Source of the DNA: Chitinophagales bacterium
GTDB lineage: Bacteria > Bacteroidota > Bacteroidia > Chitinophagales > Saprospiraceae
NCBI GenBank assembly: GCA_017303875.1
Contig: JAFLBP010000014.1
Location: 1 to 64,000 of the forward strand
Reading direction: 5' to 3'
DNA: 64,000 nucleotides
Part shown: positions 45,701 to 54,554 of the stretch, piece after piece
How the letters are laid out: each line of letters opens with the position of its first letter
How positions within the stretch are numbered: the stretch's first letter is position 1
Notes under the pieces: model-generated
Seen by the model: the letters and a program-made list of their open reading frames with translations, nothing else
The model's database searches: none
What the model was told of the DNA's origin: nothing
Program-made: the position numbers and the translations under genes

Positions 45701-45807
45701 CCGCAGTCCCAAAGACTGCCGGTGGGTTGGGCCGCAGCGCCCAACACGATGGCTGCGACGATAAAAGTGATCCAACCTGCGATGTTATTCAGTGCTTTAA
45801 ATTGCAT
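42742..45807 (-). CDS. DUF2723 (TMEM260-like) large membrane protein, probable lipid-linked sugar transferase
   Basis: 1021 residues from ATG 45807. The first 330 residues hold about nine membrane helices, with the DUF2723 signature GSLWDCGEFVSGAY and VVHPPGAP in the first loop (about 28-55), whose acidic pair recalls the catalytic loop of protein-O-mannosyltransferases. Two or three more helices lie around 500-600. The C-terminal half is soluble, with NAIIFTYGDNDTYPLWYCQE and a TPR-like end. The mammalian homologue TMEM260 is an O-mannosyltransferase; a protein O-glycosylation role here is inference. Confidence 0.85.
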   Translation of the reverse strand: MQFKALNNIAGWITFIVAAIVLGAAAQPTGSLWDCGEFVSGAYKLQVVHPPGAPVFLIVGRLFAWLGSLVSDDPSTIAYSVNLLSALSTAFTGMFACWSTTIVGRLAIVGRDAEPEGGSAIAIAIAGIIAGLATSFSSSMWFSAVEGEVYAMSLFFTGMTFWAALKWYNLPDTSDSDRWLVFAIFSTGLSIGVHLLSLLTFPAIAMLYYYKKARKANIFMAVVAFIAGAIVIGIIQQVIITGIPGLWATFDKMMVNSGLPVHSGIIPVALIFFGLIGGGLFLARAMKSGILQRIVVAFGLIVVAYMTYGTVVIRANANPPINMNNPSDAMRLLPYLNREQYGERPLFRGTNFDARPIDVITEPRYGLVQTPDGPRYQVVDEKIDYKFNPKDKIFFPRMGDFTQNRPDLYYTWIGKKKGTKLTFGDNIKFFFRYQLNWMYIRYFMWNFVGRQNGEQGMMDTDPARGNWLSGITPLDEARLGNQSQLPDDQKHNQARNVYYGIPLLLGLFGFFFHALRRQREFTALLAMFFMTGIAIILYSNQPPSEPRERDYVLVGSFFTFTIWIGLGALAIFELLRKNIPSAAAVGVSAVIGLAAPLLMVTQNWDDHSRAKQFASRDYAQNFLESCAPNAIIFTYGDNDTYPLWYCQEVEGIRTDVRVVNLSLIAVDWYIEQMGRKVNNSPAIKMTIPADKMRGYKRVQIPYYAPSGDKEMTIQQVIGFLAQDHQLPSRSGRGFDTYLPTSKIAIPVDKDAALKNGIISASDSAVVDTIHFQLALDEENPAIIKDQLAIMDIVASNIWERPIYWAVTCREDRLIGLEDYLQMEGLALRLVPFRTDSRGTMDQFGGIIGAGRVDPLTTYKNIMEKWKWGNFDKERQFVDNSFMPSLQTQRMVFIRTARQLAAMGEKEKAIALTDKYFEVFPNFNMTYDQFAALMADVYARAGANEKASAKIREIAKVAEQQFNFYESQPANFKKAYQQDFNFARSTVANLLNTAGQIKDTALEEELENLFGKYLQPEPGMQR

Positions 45808-45930
45808 AAAGGGTATTTTTAACCGCGCAAAACTAACAATTTTCACCGCGCTGTATTTTTAAGCGGGCAGTTTTTAAGGTTAAATTCTGTCTTTCTCCGG
45901 CAAACAACCATAAATGCGCATAAATAGCAC

Positions 45931-45938
45931 TACCTTTG
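45931..45938 (+). promoter_or_regulatory. -7 box TACCTTTG for obgE
   Basis: Exact TAnnTTTG match 32 bases before the obgE start at 45971. Confidence 0.5.
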
Positions 45939-45970
45939 CGCCCTTTAATCCCTCTTCAAATTAAATTTTT

Positions 45971-47107
45971 ATGGCCTCCGAGCAAAATTTTGTCGACTAC
46001 GTTAAGATTCTCTTCCGCTCCGGTAAAGGCGGGGCAGGAAGTGTGCATTTCTACCGCGGCCCTACCAATCCAAAGGGCGGACCCGACGGTGGCGATGGTG
46101 GCCGCGGCGGTCATATTTACCTGAAAGCCGATCCCAATGAGTGGACGCTGCTGTCGCTCAAGTACACCAAACATATCTACGCCAAAGACGGGCAAGGCGG
46201 CAAGGGTGGCCTGAAAACCGGCTCCGATGGCGACGATATCATCGTGCGCGTACCCATGGGTACGGTTGCGCGCGACGCCGAAACGGGTGAAGTATTACTC
46301 GAAATCACGCACCGCGATGATAAAAAGGTGCTGCTGCCCGGCGGCCGTGGCGGTAAAGGCAATAACTTCTTTAAGTCTTCCACCCACCAGACGCCCCGCT
46401 ACGCACAGCCCGGCGAATCCAGCATCGAAGCCTGGATTATCCTGGAACTCAAGGTGCTGGCCGACGTGGGCCTGGTCGGGTTTCCCAATGCCGGAAAAAG
46501 TACACTGCTCAGCGCCGTAACCGCTGCCAAACCTAAAATCGGCGACTACCCCTTCACCACCCTGACCCCCCAGTTGGGTATCGTCAGCCCGCGCGACGGC
46601 CAGTCGTTTATCATGGCCGACATTCCGGGCATCATCGAAGGCGCCCATGAAGGCCGCGGATTAGGGCATCGCTTCCTGCGCCATATCGAGCGCAACAGCG
46701 TGCTGCTCTTTATGATTCCCGCCGATACCGAGCGAAGCATCAAAGACGAATTTGATATTTTATTTAATGAGCTACAGGAGTTCAATCCCGAACTTTTGGA
46801 TAAACCGCGCCTGCTGGCCATTACCAAATCCGATCTGATTGACGAAGATCTGGAAAAAATGCTGCGCGAAACCTTGCCGGAAGGGATTGAAGTGATTTTC
46901 ATTTCGGCGCTGACCAATAAAAACCTGCAGGCACTCAAAAACAAGCTCTGGGATATGCTCACTGAAGACGACCAGCGCTGGACACACGAAGGCCGTAAAA
47001 CCGAAGAAAACATCGACTGGGACGCCATGCGCAAGCCCAAAGTGCAGGAAGCCGAGGCAGAGCCGGTCGATTGGGAGCTGCTGGGCGAAGAATTTGAGGA
47101 GGAGTGA
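45971..47107 (+). CDS. obgE: GTPase Obg/CgtA
   Basis: 378 residues. A ribosome-associated GTPase that acts in large-subunit assembly and stress control. The glycine-rich Obg fold (1-158: GKGGAGSVHFYRG, GGDGGRGGHIYLKAD, PGGRGGKGNNFFKS) precedes the G domain with G1 GFPNAGKSTLL (about 165-175), G3 DIPGIIEGAHEGRG and G4 TKSD. The acidic tail replaces the OCT domain. The gene has its own promoter and is followed by a short inverted repeat. Confidence 0.96.
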   Translation: MASEQNFVDYVKILFRSGKGGAGSVHFYRGPTNPKGGPDGGDGGRGGHIYLKADPNEWTLLSLKYTKHIYAKDGQGGKGGLKTGSDGDDIIVRVPMGTVARDAETGEVLLEITHRDDKKVLLPGGRGGKGNNFFKSSTHQTPRYAQPGESSIEAWIILELKVLADVGLVGFPNAGKSTLLSAVTAAKPKIGDYPFTTLTPQLGIVSPRDGQSFIMADIPGIIEGAHEGRGLGHRFLRHIERNSVLLFMIPADTERSIKDEFDILFNELQEFNPELLDKPRLLAITKSDLIDEDLEKMLRETLPEGIEVIFISALTNKNLQALKNKLWDMLTEDDQRWTHEGRKTEENIDWDAMRKPKVQEAEAEPVDWELLGEEFEEE

Positions 47108-47121
47108 TTTTTTAAATTTTT

Positions 47122-47161
47122 GATTTTGAATGCTTGATTACGGATCGTTTTATTCAAAATC
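47122..47161. repeat. Short inverted repeat of the TTTTGAATGCTTGATT family
   Basis: GATTTTGAAT (47122-47131) pairs with ATTCAAAATC (47152-47161). The words match the longer repeat at 60556-60678. It lies 14 bases after the obgE stop and may serve as its transcript end. Confidence 0.6.
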
Positions 47162-47259
47162 TAATTTTAGGTTAATGTTTTGCTGGTGCCCATGATAAAA
47201 CGGCCGCCCGGCACGGGGGGCACGCAGAAACTTTGGGGGCTGTCGGGCAAAGACATACG

Positions 47260-47286
47260 TTACAAGGCCTTCCGCAACCTTGCCTT
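47260..47286 (-). pseudogene. Remnant of an rpoN 3' end
   Basis: On the minus strand the last codons read K-A-R-L-R-K-A-L-stop, the same seven final residues as the intact rpoN at 54767 but with synonymous changes (GCC for GCG, AGG for CGG, TAA for TGA). The 32 bases 47248-47279 match 54755-54786 at 28 positions. It sits directly outside the left repeat of the restriction island, just as rpoN sits outside the right one. Confidence 0.55.
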
Positions 47287-47287
47287 C

Positions 47288-47459
47288 CTCCGCCGGCGCG
47301 AGCTTCCACCTCGTGCCCACTATCCGTCGGGTTCTACCCGACATTATAACATACTACGCTGATAGAGCGCCGTAAATCAAGCATTGCCATTGGCCTGTTG
47401 CCGGGTTGTCGGGTCTGAACCCGACAGATCGGAGGCACGAAGTGGAACTTCGCGCCAGC
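47288..47459. mobile_element. MITE-like element, left flank of the restriction island
   Basis: 172 bases, matching 54555-54730 in the same orientation with a few substitutions and a 4-base gap. The ends are inverted repeats of 23 bases (47295-47317 and 47434-47456: GGCGCGAGC...TCGTGCC against GGCACGA...TCGCGCC). Inside are two GTCGGGT/ACCCGAC hairpins. No ORF is inside. hsdS ends 18 bases beyond it. Confidence 0.85.
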
Positions 47460-47477
47460 GGGCGGTTTTGAGGGGTT

Positions 47478-49472
47478 TTACTGCTTGCTTTTCGACCTAA
47501 CAATCTCTTTTCCCCAACCGTCAGGTATGATACCGTGTTGGCGCATCCATTCCAATGCTGCATCCAGTTGACGGGCATATTGCGCTTTTGAAGTATCCCA
47601 TTGTAGAAAATCCTGTTTCAGCAGTGCATCTTCCACTATTTCATTTCTGATCAGGCGATTGTTCCAAACGGCATACAGCGTAGAAATGATTTCCGCATAT
47701 GCATAATTGGACGTCTGAAACAGTTGGATAAAATCCGAAATACTGGCTTTTAATGTTGCAGATAAATGTTCCGCCTCACGCAGGGACTCTGAATGGTCTT
47801 CGGCAGCCTTGATAAGCTGTAATTGCCCTCTTTCTTCAAATTTATACCATTTTGCCGCAGTAGTTTCCAGCCAGAAGGATTTGGTAAAATATCCGTCGTA
47901 AGGGCCTGCGGCATGTATATAGTACTTCTGGTCGCAGTCCTCTTTCACGATATGATGCTCAACCAAATGAAGCAGTTTTTCAAATTTGGTTTTGCCAAAA
48001 GTACGATCGCTCAGCGACTGATTGGTGATAAACACTGCCAGCGCTTTCCTGCGCGCCTGTTTTGCGGCGAGTTCCGTTTTAGTCGTTTGATAGGTCGTTT
48101 TTGCCTCTGCTACCATAGCCATTCCAGGCATCCTGACCTGATATTCCCGCTCCGCTACCCCCTGTGTCTGCACTTGCACCTGGCCATTCATCAGCATCGG
48201 CAATAACCAATCGCGTAGCGCTGTGAGTTGTTGGTTTTGTTGTAAGTTAGTTTGCTTTTTCACTTCTAAGGCCTGCGCAAAATTGTAGTATTGCGCTACA
48301 ACTTTAATTGGTGGATAAACTATGCTATAAGAGTTTATAAAAGAATCAAAAAGGAAGTTTTTTATACCACTTGTTTTCCCCTCAAAGCCAAAAAACACAC
48401 CTGCATCATACAAGCGTTGCCATTCTTGCTGGAAGTTGAATATATACTTGTGATCCTTAATTGAAACTGCTTTACAAAAGTTAGAGCAAACTATTTCTGT
48501 ATCAAATCTTTCAAAAGTTTGATCTGTAAGCAGCGCAATTCGTGCTGTTGATTGCGTAGGGCTACCTCCCGAAATTTCGATAATGAAATCATTTGGCTTA
48601 AGCGTTTTTATCATATTGTTTTTTAATATAAATCGTTCTGGTGCATACACTCCACCTTTCCCATTCAGACCATTGATATCTGCACCTCTAATACAGAAAA
48701 CCCTTTCGGTGTAGTTTCCCTCGCGAGTATCTTTACCCCAGTCACCCGCTTTAGTCTCTTTAATCCATTTACTAAATCTCCTCACCTCCCAACCCTCCGG
48801 GATTTCCCGTTTCAGGGTTTCATTATATACCATTTTACCTCCGGACGACTTGTATGGTCGTCCTTCGGCATCGGGAAAGTCAAACTGCACAAACCAATAG
48901 TCATACAGGGTTTTAGCCATTTGCTCCAGCTCCGCGTTGATCTTGTTGTTTAACTCTATTTTATCGTCCAAGGCTGAGAGCACGGCGGCGATTTTTTGTT
49001 GGGTTGGCAAACTAGGAAATTCAAATTTTATGTTACCTATATCTTTAGGATTTATAGAAGGATATGCAGATACTGAGTTTTCTGCAATTGCTTGTAAATA
49101 TTGCGTGATTGATTTTTGAGTTAATTTATAATATAAATATTTTGCGTTGATGTTTTTATTGAAAACATCAATTGTAATAAATCCAGTAGACACAATTAAG
49201 TTTTGAGTATTTATCTTTTCGTTTTCGATTATTCCAAAATGCTCTTGATTAGGTCGCACTGTTGAATATAATATTGTATTATTTGTTACTTTTCTTTTAG
49301 CTCTGCTAGGAAAGTTTTTCTCTAAAAGTACTAAATTAACGATCCTGTTTTTCCATAAATTACCTGTGTCTAGATAGTTTATAAATTTAAATTCTTCATT
49401 GGCGGTTAAACTACTTTTGTTTAACATTGCTATTTCATTTATAGCATAAACATTATTCATTTCACTCTGCAT
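47478..49472 (-). CDS. hsdS: Type I restriction specificity subunit HsdS with fused C-terminal domain
   Basis: 664 residues, about 200 more than usual. TRD1 (about 1-150) and the first conserved helix (LPTQQKIAAVLSALDDKIEL, about 153-172) are followed by TRD2 (about 225-400) and the second helix (LQQNQQLTALRDWLLPML, about 415-432). Most HsdS end there. This one goes on through TKTELAAKQARRKALAVF to a domain (about 465-664) with FGKTKFEKLLHLVEHH and HAAGPYDGYF, which resembles the Panacea/DUF4065 antitoxin core. The TRDs are AT-rich, as expected for exchangeable modules. It is the last gene of the hsdR-hsdM-hsdS operon. Confidence 0.88.
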   Translation of the reverse strand: MQSEMNNVYAINEIAMLNKSSLTANEEFKFINYLDTGNLWKNRIVNLVLLEKNFPSRAKRKVTNNTILYSTVRPNQEHFGIIENEKINTQNLIVSTGFITIDVFNKNINAKYLYYKLTQKSITQYLQAIAENSVSAYPSINPKDIGNIKFEFPSLPTQQKIAAVLSALDDKIELNNKINAELEQMAKTLYDYWFVQFDFPDAEGRPYKSSGGKMVYNETLKREIPEGWEVRRFSKWIKETKAGDWGKDTREGNYTERVFCIRGADINGLNGKGGVYAPERFILKNNMIKTLKPNDFIIEISGGSPTQSTARIALLTDQTFERFDTEIVCSNFCKAVSIKDHKYIFNFQQEWQRLYDAGVFFGFEGKTSGIKNFLFDSFINSYSIVYPPIKVVAQYYNFAQALEVKKQTNLQQNQQLTALRDWLLPMLMNGQVQVQTQGVAEREYQVRMPGMAMVAEAKTTYQTTKTELAAKQARRKALAVFITNQSLSDRTFGKTKFEKLLHLVEHHIVKEDCDQKYYIHAAGPYDGYFTKSFWLETTAAKWYKFEERGQLQLIKAAEDHSESLREAEHLSATLKASISDFIQLFQTSNYAYAEIISTLYAVWNNRLIRNEIVEDALLKQDFLQWDTSKAQYARQLDAALEWMRQHGIIPDGWGKEIVRSKSKQ

Positions 49473-49573
49473 TGTGTGTTCGTGATCATTGTTGGAAAGT
49501 TGTCGCTTGTGTGTTCAACTGAGACCTGTGGCTAAGTTTTCTTGTAGCGTGCAGTAAGTACATCCTGCTTCCC

Positions 49574-51172
49574 TTACACCATTTTCAAGTTTTTCAGATG
49601 CTCCAGAATTTGCTGGTCGAGTTGCCGGCTTTCATGGAAGAGTGCATTCAGTCGTTCTTCAAAACCGTTCATAGTTGCGGTGAATGTTTCGGGGCTGATG
49701 TCGACGTAGGTTATTTTGACCTCAAAATATTGTCCTGCCGAGAAGGAGTAGTTTTTGGCTTTGATGTCTTCGGCCGTAACCACTACGCTCAGGTCTTCAA
49801 CTGCCTGTCGCTGGTTGAAGGTTTCCACAATGCGCTGTTCTTCGTCTTTGGTCAGCACGGTGCGCTGGTTTTTTCCTTCCTTGACGGTTTCGCCCAATTT
49901 GCCGGCATCCATGAGTACAATTTGGCTGCTATTGGCCTGTTTGTCGAGAAAAAGCACTGAAACATTGGTACCGGTGCTGGCAAAAATATTGCTGGGCATA
50001 CTGACTACACCGCGCAGCCAGCCCTTGTCTACGATGCGTTCGCGTATCTTTTTTTCGATGCCGCTTTGCGCGGTGATAAAGCCCGTGGGCACTACAATGG
50101 CTGCTTTTCCGGTATCGTTGAGGCTGTACATAATGTGCTGGATAAAGAGCAGATAAATAGCCATTTTATCCTTGTCCTTATTGGGCACATTGGGAATGCC
50201 TGCGAAAAAGCGCTCTCTGAAGCTATCTTTTTCGAGGTCTTTCCTGTAGTCGGAGAAGTCCAGCTTGAACGGCGGGTTAGAGACGATGTAATCAAATTTC
50301 TGTTTTTCCAGGTAATAGGGTTGTTGAATCGTATTGGTTTTGATCACATTGGGTATGCTGTGCGTCAGGTTATTCAGGATCAGGTTGAGGCGCAGCATGG
50401 TACTCGACTTTTGCGAGATGTCTTCCGAGTAAATGGTACATTTATCTTCTCCGATCTGGTGGGCCAGCGACATTAAGAGAGAGCCTGAACCGACCGAGGG
50501 GTCATAGCAGCGCACTTGTTTAACGTTTTTATCCGGCACCAGAATATTGGCAATAATCCGGGATACGGCATTTGGTGTATAGTATTCGGCGTATTTGCCG
50601 CCGGAGTCGGAGTTGTAGTCTTTGATGAGGTATTCAAAGATGTCTTTGAAGAAGTCGTATTTTTCGTCGAAATAATCTTCAAAACTTTGTTCGAAGCTAA
50701 ACTCAAAGAGCTTGTTGACCAGGGCGCGGCAAAAATCGTCGCGTTGGGAAAGGTCAGTTATGAAGGTGCTTAGGTCGTCGAACAGTTTGTCCTTGGCGCC
50801 GGAAAAAGATTTAATCGAAAACACATCGGCATTATCATTGCTGATACTGCGCAGGGTATCGTCGAAGGTTTTAGCAAATTCAGGGGTGTTTTGAATATTA
50901 AACAAATGTGCAATTTGCTGGTGTGGTTTTAATCGGGGTACATTTTCATCCAATAAATCCATAAGCAACTCATAACCAACGTTTTCACCTTCTTTTTCTT
51001 TGGTTTTTTTGACTTCAAATTGGAATTTATCGTTGAGAAATTTATATAAGAATACCTGTGAAATAATTTTAAACTCGTTGCCATCGTTGCCCAAACCGTA
51101 GTTGGCGCAAACGCTTTTAAGGTTATCAATGAGTGTTTTAGTTTTGGAAGTGTAGGTGATATCGTGTGTCAT
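49574..51172 (-). CDS. hsdM: Type I restriction DNA N6-adenine methyltransferase HsdM
   Basis: 532 residues. It is the methylating subunit of the complex. An N-terminal HsdM_N helical domain (about 8-140) is followed by the SAM-binding motif YDPSVGSGSLLMSL (about 223-236) and catalytic motif IV SNPPFKLDF (about 293-301). The C-terminal helices contact HsdS. The hsdR gene stops three bases upstream, so the two are tightly coupled; hsdS begins 101 bases downstream. Confidence 0.96.
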   Translation of the reverse strand: MTHDITYTSKTKTLIDNLKSVCANYGLGNDGNEFKIISQVFLYKFLNDKFQFEVKKTKEKEGENVGYELLMDLLDENVPRLKPHQQIAHLFNIQNTPEFAKTFDDTLRSISNDNADVFSIKSFSGAKDKLFDDLSTFITDLSQRDDFCRALVNKLFEFSFEQSFEDYFDEKYDFFKDIFEYLIKDYNSDSGGKYAEYYTPNAVSRIIANILVPDKNVKQVRCYDPSVGSGSLLMSLAHQIGEDKCTIYSEDISQKSSTMLRLNLILNNLTHSIPNVIKTNTIQQPYYLEKQKFDYIVSNPPFKLDFSDYRKDLEKDSFRERFFAGIPNVPNKDKDKMAIYLLFIQHIMYSLNDTGKAAIVVPTGFITAQSGIEKKIRERIVDKGWLRGVVSMPSNIFASTGTNVSVLFLDKQANSSQIVLMDAGKLGETVKEGKNQRTVLTKDEEQRIVETFNQRQAVEDLSVVVTAEDIKAKNYSFSAGQYFEVKITYVDISPETFTATMNGFEERLNALFHESRQLDQQILEHLKNLKMV

Positions 51173-51175
51173 GCG

Positions 51176-54100
51176 TCAGGCTCTGGTAGTGTGGTATTGT
51201 TGAAAATACTCTTTGGCGATCAGGGTGCTGATGTTTTGTCGGGTTTGGGTATCCAGTTCAATTTTTTCTTGCATCACGAACTGTTGTGTGACCAGCTTGA
51301 TCAAAAAGCGATCAAAGAGGGCTTCATTTTTCATGAAATCCTCCTGGCCTTCCAGTTTGCTGTCTACGTCATTTTTCACCTGCATGAGGGCGCGGTGGAG
51401 TTGCATTTCTTTTGCGCTGAGCATATTTTTTTCAATCAGGCGCTTGTGGATGCGGGCGTATTTTTCGTCATTATTGTACTTGGCGTTGAGTAGGGTGTTT
51501 TTGCGGTTTAGCTCTTTGGCCTGGTCGTAAATTTTGCGGAGTAGGTGCATATTTTCGACCATATCAACCTGAGAGGTTTCCGAGAGGTTTTTCTTTCTGA
51601 AAATACGCTCCAGGGCCTCTTTCAGGGAGATAAAGGCCGGATCGCCCTGGTCAATATTCTGTTGCAGTGCTTCGCGGGTTTTACGGAGTTGATCTTTGTA
51701 CTCATCTGCCAATTTGAGCTCTTCTTCTCCTATTTTTATGAATTGGAAAACGATGTCTTCGAGAGCCGTGTTCAGCAGGTTTTGGGTGGCCTCTTCATTG
51801 CCGATACTTTCAACGAAGTTGAGGTTGTCCAATCGGTTTTGAGCCTCTGAGAGCAGGCGATTGAGTATGTCAAAGTCTACCAGTTCGCCAAGACCTTCAT
51901 AGCCATTGATGGCGATGATATTTTTGAGCTCTTTGGCGGTACGCAGGGCTTTAATAAGGCGCAGAAGCTCCTTTTTATCGGTAAGTTGGGCAATTTGTTG
52001 GGAAAACAGTTCCCGGTTTTCTGTGTCGTAATGGAAAAGTGTATCCTTGATTTCTTCGATTTCGGCTCTGATTTCGGCTTCGGATTTGAAGAGGTGAGAA
52101 TACATCTCCATTTCATCGCCGAGTTGTTCCTGCAACTCCTGAAAATAAAGCTGGTTGGTTCTGTCGAACGCTTTGGAAATATCGGCAAAGTCAACGACGT
52201 AGCCGTATTGATATTTTTTATAAGGCCGGTTGACGCGGGTTAGGGTTTGCAGCAGGTTATGATCCTGAATAACCCGAGCCAGGTATAATTTTTTCAGGCG
52301 CTTGGCATCAAAGCCAGTGAGGAGCATATTATAGACGAACAGGACATCTATTTTGCCGGCTTTGTACGCTTTGATAAGTTCCTTTCGGATGGCCTTGTCA
52401 TTTTCATCATGCAGGATAAGGGCTGCGCTGAGTTGTTGCTTTTTACGTTTGCTGTAGGGTAGTGAAGGTTCGGCTGCAAGAGATAGCTTTTCAGCCTCGG
52501 TTTGCTGTATGCCAAATTGTTCTTCAAACAACTCAAACAATATTTTGGCTTGTTTAGAGCTGTCGCAGACCACCATAGCACCAAGGGTTTCATCTTGCCA
52601 ATGATCCCGGAATGCCTGTAAATCTTTGGTGATATAATCCAGCAGTCCTTGGGCGAATCGGCGATCGGCATATACATCGGAGGCTTTGATATCGCTTTTC
52701 AGCACTTTAATCTGCTCCATAACCTCCTTCATTTCCATTTTGAAGCTGCCCTCAATTTCTTCGCGAATTAATCGGAGGGTGTAGCCGTCGGCGATGGAGC
52801 GATTGTAATAGTACTTGTGAATATAGTTGCCGAAAAGTAATTTGGAATCAAACTCTTTGGCGACTTCTTTAAGCAACGGGGTTCCTGTGAGGGCGATTTT
52901 TATGGCGTTCTTATCTGAATTGATCAGATTTGCAAGGTAGTTTCCTTTCGGATTATAGCTTCTGTGGGCTTCATCGAGGAAATAAATCCGCTGGGTATTG
53001 AGGTCGTAATCCAGGTTTGGAGCGATTGAGGCATCCGAACTGAATTTTTGAATATTCACGACTGTAATTTCTGCTTGTCCGCTATCATTATGAATCGCTC
53101 CAATCACTTTTAGGTCTTGGATAAATTCTTGTCGGGAGGTAACTTGTTTCACTTTCAGCCCCCGGTTAGCAAATTCCGTTGAAGCCTGAATCATCAGGTC
53201 AATTCGATCAACGATAAAGTAAAACTTGGGGATGGTATTTTGTTTTTGGTAATAGTCGGTAAGGTACTTGACGTTATAGTAGGCCAGAGCTGTTTTGCCG
53301 GAGCCTTGCGTATGCCAGATAATTCCTTTTTGTTTACCTTCATTAAGTTTTGAGGCAATAGCCAAGGTAGCAAAAATCTGCGGATAACGCATGATGTGTT
53401 TTTGCAGGCCACTTTCTTCCTCTACATAGGCCAACGCATAGCGCAAGATAAAAGCAAGTCGTTCCCTGCTGAACAAAGAAGTAAGGATTCGATGCGTAGG
53501 CGTGTATTCTGATTTGTTGGTTGCAAATTCCGGGCTATGCTTGATGACCAGCAGATTATTGTCTTTGAGCAGGGCATTTTCCTGTTCTTCGGTGAGGGGG
53601 AGTAGTCTTTGCCTGACCGGGTAGTCCTCGTCTTCTCTGAAATAGTTGAAATGCAAGTCGGCATAAGCTGATGTAGCATAAAATGCGCCAAACACAGGTT
53701 CTACAACACCATCTTCATACTCCATGTTGTTGGAAAAAACCATTAACTGTGTGATGTTGGCGAATTTTCGGAAGTGCTTATTTTTGAACCGAGCATTGAT
53801 GCGCTTCCGTTCTGCCAGCACACCTTCTTTGTTGTGCGGCTTTTTCACTTCTACAAAAGCCAATGGCATCCCATTAATCAGAATCGTAATATCTGGTCTG
53901 AACTCCTCGTCGTTGCTTTGGCAGGTCAGTTCGGTGGTTACATGAAAGCTGTTATTACTAAAATTTTGAAAATCAATAAGTTTTATGCCATAACTTGCCG
54001 TTAGTCGCTGGTAGAATTTTCGACCAAGGTCTTCGTAATCCAGTTCCAGGCTTACTTCATCAAGAAGTCGTAGGATCTCCTCGGAAGAAACTGTCGGATT

Positions 54101-54250
54101 AAGACGCCGAAGGCTTTCGAGAAAAATATCTTCAAAAATATTGGTGTCTAATCGTCGTGTTTGCCTGAATAGAGGGACATACTGGTAGCCGAGCTTCATC
54201 AAATGAAGCAAAGCCGGAATTTTCACCCTTGCGTTTTCATTAAACATCAT
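51176..54250 (-). CDS. hsdR: Type I restriction endonuclease and translocase subunit HsdR
   Basis: 1024 residues. The N-terminal nuclease domain has the PD-(D/E)xK pattern PDITILING...AFVEVKK (about 118-137). The SF2 motor has Walker A GSGKTALAY (about 317-325), the DEAH box FLDEAHRSYNP (about 424-434), SLTGTP-like ALTGTPLL, and the later motif VI region QTLTRVNRPYKKYQYGY. The C-terminal helical part (about 800-1024) binds the methylase. All active motifs look intact, so the system is probably functional. It is the first gene of the operon; the promoter must lie in 54251-54554. Confidence 0.96.
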   Translation of the reverse strand: MMFNENARVKIPALLHLMKLGYQYVPLFRQTRRLDTNIFEDIFLESLRRLNPTVSSEEILRLLDEVSLELDYEDLGRKFYQRLTASYGIKLIDFQNFSNNSFHVTTELTCQSNDEEFRPDITILINGMPLAFVEVKKPHNKEGVLAERKRINARFKNKHFRKFANITQLMVFSNNMEYEDGVVEPVFGAFYATSAYADLHFNYFREDEDYPVRQRLLPLTEEQENALLKDNNLLVIKHSPEFATNKSEYTPTHRILTSLFSRERLAFILRYALAYVEEESGLQKHIMRYPQIFATLAIASKLNEGKQKGIIWHTQGSGKTALAYYNVKYLTDYYQKQNTIPKFYFIVDRIDLMIQASTEFANRGLKVKQVTSRQEFIQDLKVIGAIHNDSGQAEITVVNIQKFSSDASIAPNLDYDLNTQRIYFLDEAHRSYNPKGNYLANLINSDKNAIKIALTGTPLLKEVAKEFDSKLLFGNYIHKYYYNRSIADGYTLRLIREEIEGSFKMEMKEVMEQIKVLKSDIKASDVYADRRFAQGLLDYITKDLQAFRDHWQDETLGAMVVCDSSKQAKILFELFEEQFGIQQTEAEKLSLAAEPSLPYSKRKKQQLSAALILHDENDKAIRKELIKAYKAGKIDVLFVYNMLLTGFDAKRLKKLYLARVIQDHNLLQTLTRVNRPYKKYQYGYVVDFADISKAFDRTNQLYFQELQEQLGDEMEMYSHLFKSEAEIRAEIEEIKDTLFHYDTENRELFSQQIAQLTDKKELLRLIKALRTAKELKNIIAINGYEGLGELVDFDILNRLLSEAQNRLDNLNFVESIGNEEATQNLLNTALEDIVFQFIKIGEEELKLADEYKDQLRKTREALQQNIDQGDPAFISLKEALERIFRKKNLSETSQVDMVENMHLLRKIYDQAKELNRKNTLLNAKYNNDEKYARIHKRLIEKNMLSAKEMQLHRALMQVKNDVDSKLEGQEDFMKNEALFDRFLIKLVTQQFVMQEKIELDTQTRQNISTLIAKEYFQQYHTTRA

Positions 54251-54554
54251 ATTAAATAAAATTACAATGAAAGTATTTTACCAACCGACGGATTCGTTGA
54301 AATTTTGGGGCGGCAAATATAGTATTTTCCATACCTGCTGTTGCTTCAAATGAAACAAGATTGGCGTGTGGCTGTCATTCTGTGTTTTCTTAATGAAAGA
54401 TTTACAGGAGAGTCCAGAATCGCCGACAGTGGCATTATGGGGCTACTCACAGGCGTGGCTCTTGTATTGCCGGGAGTTGCTTTTTAAGGAAGTTGGCGAG
54501 ATGTCCGAGCTATTATCTGGGCTCTCGCTGTCGCAAAGCCCCCTCGCGTCTCAG
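54251..54554. other. Region between hsdR and right flanking repeat
   Basis: About 300 bases with no gene I can support. It must hold the hsdR promoter. A short ORF reading into the repeat (54366-54620) is not credible because its end is encoded by the MITE-like element. Confidence 0.4.
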
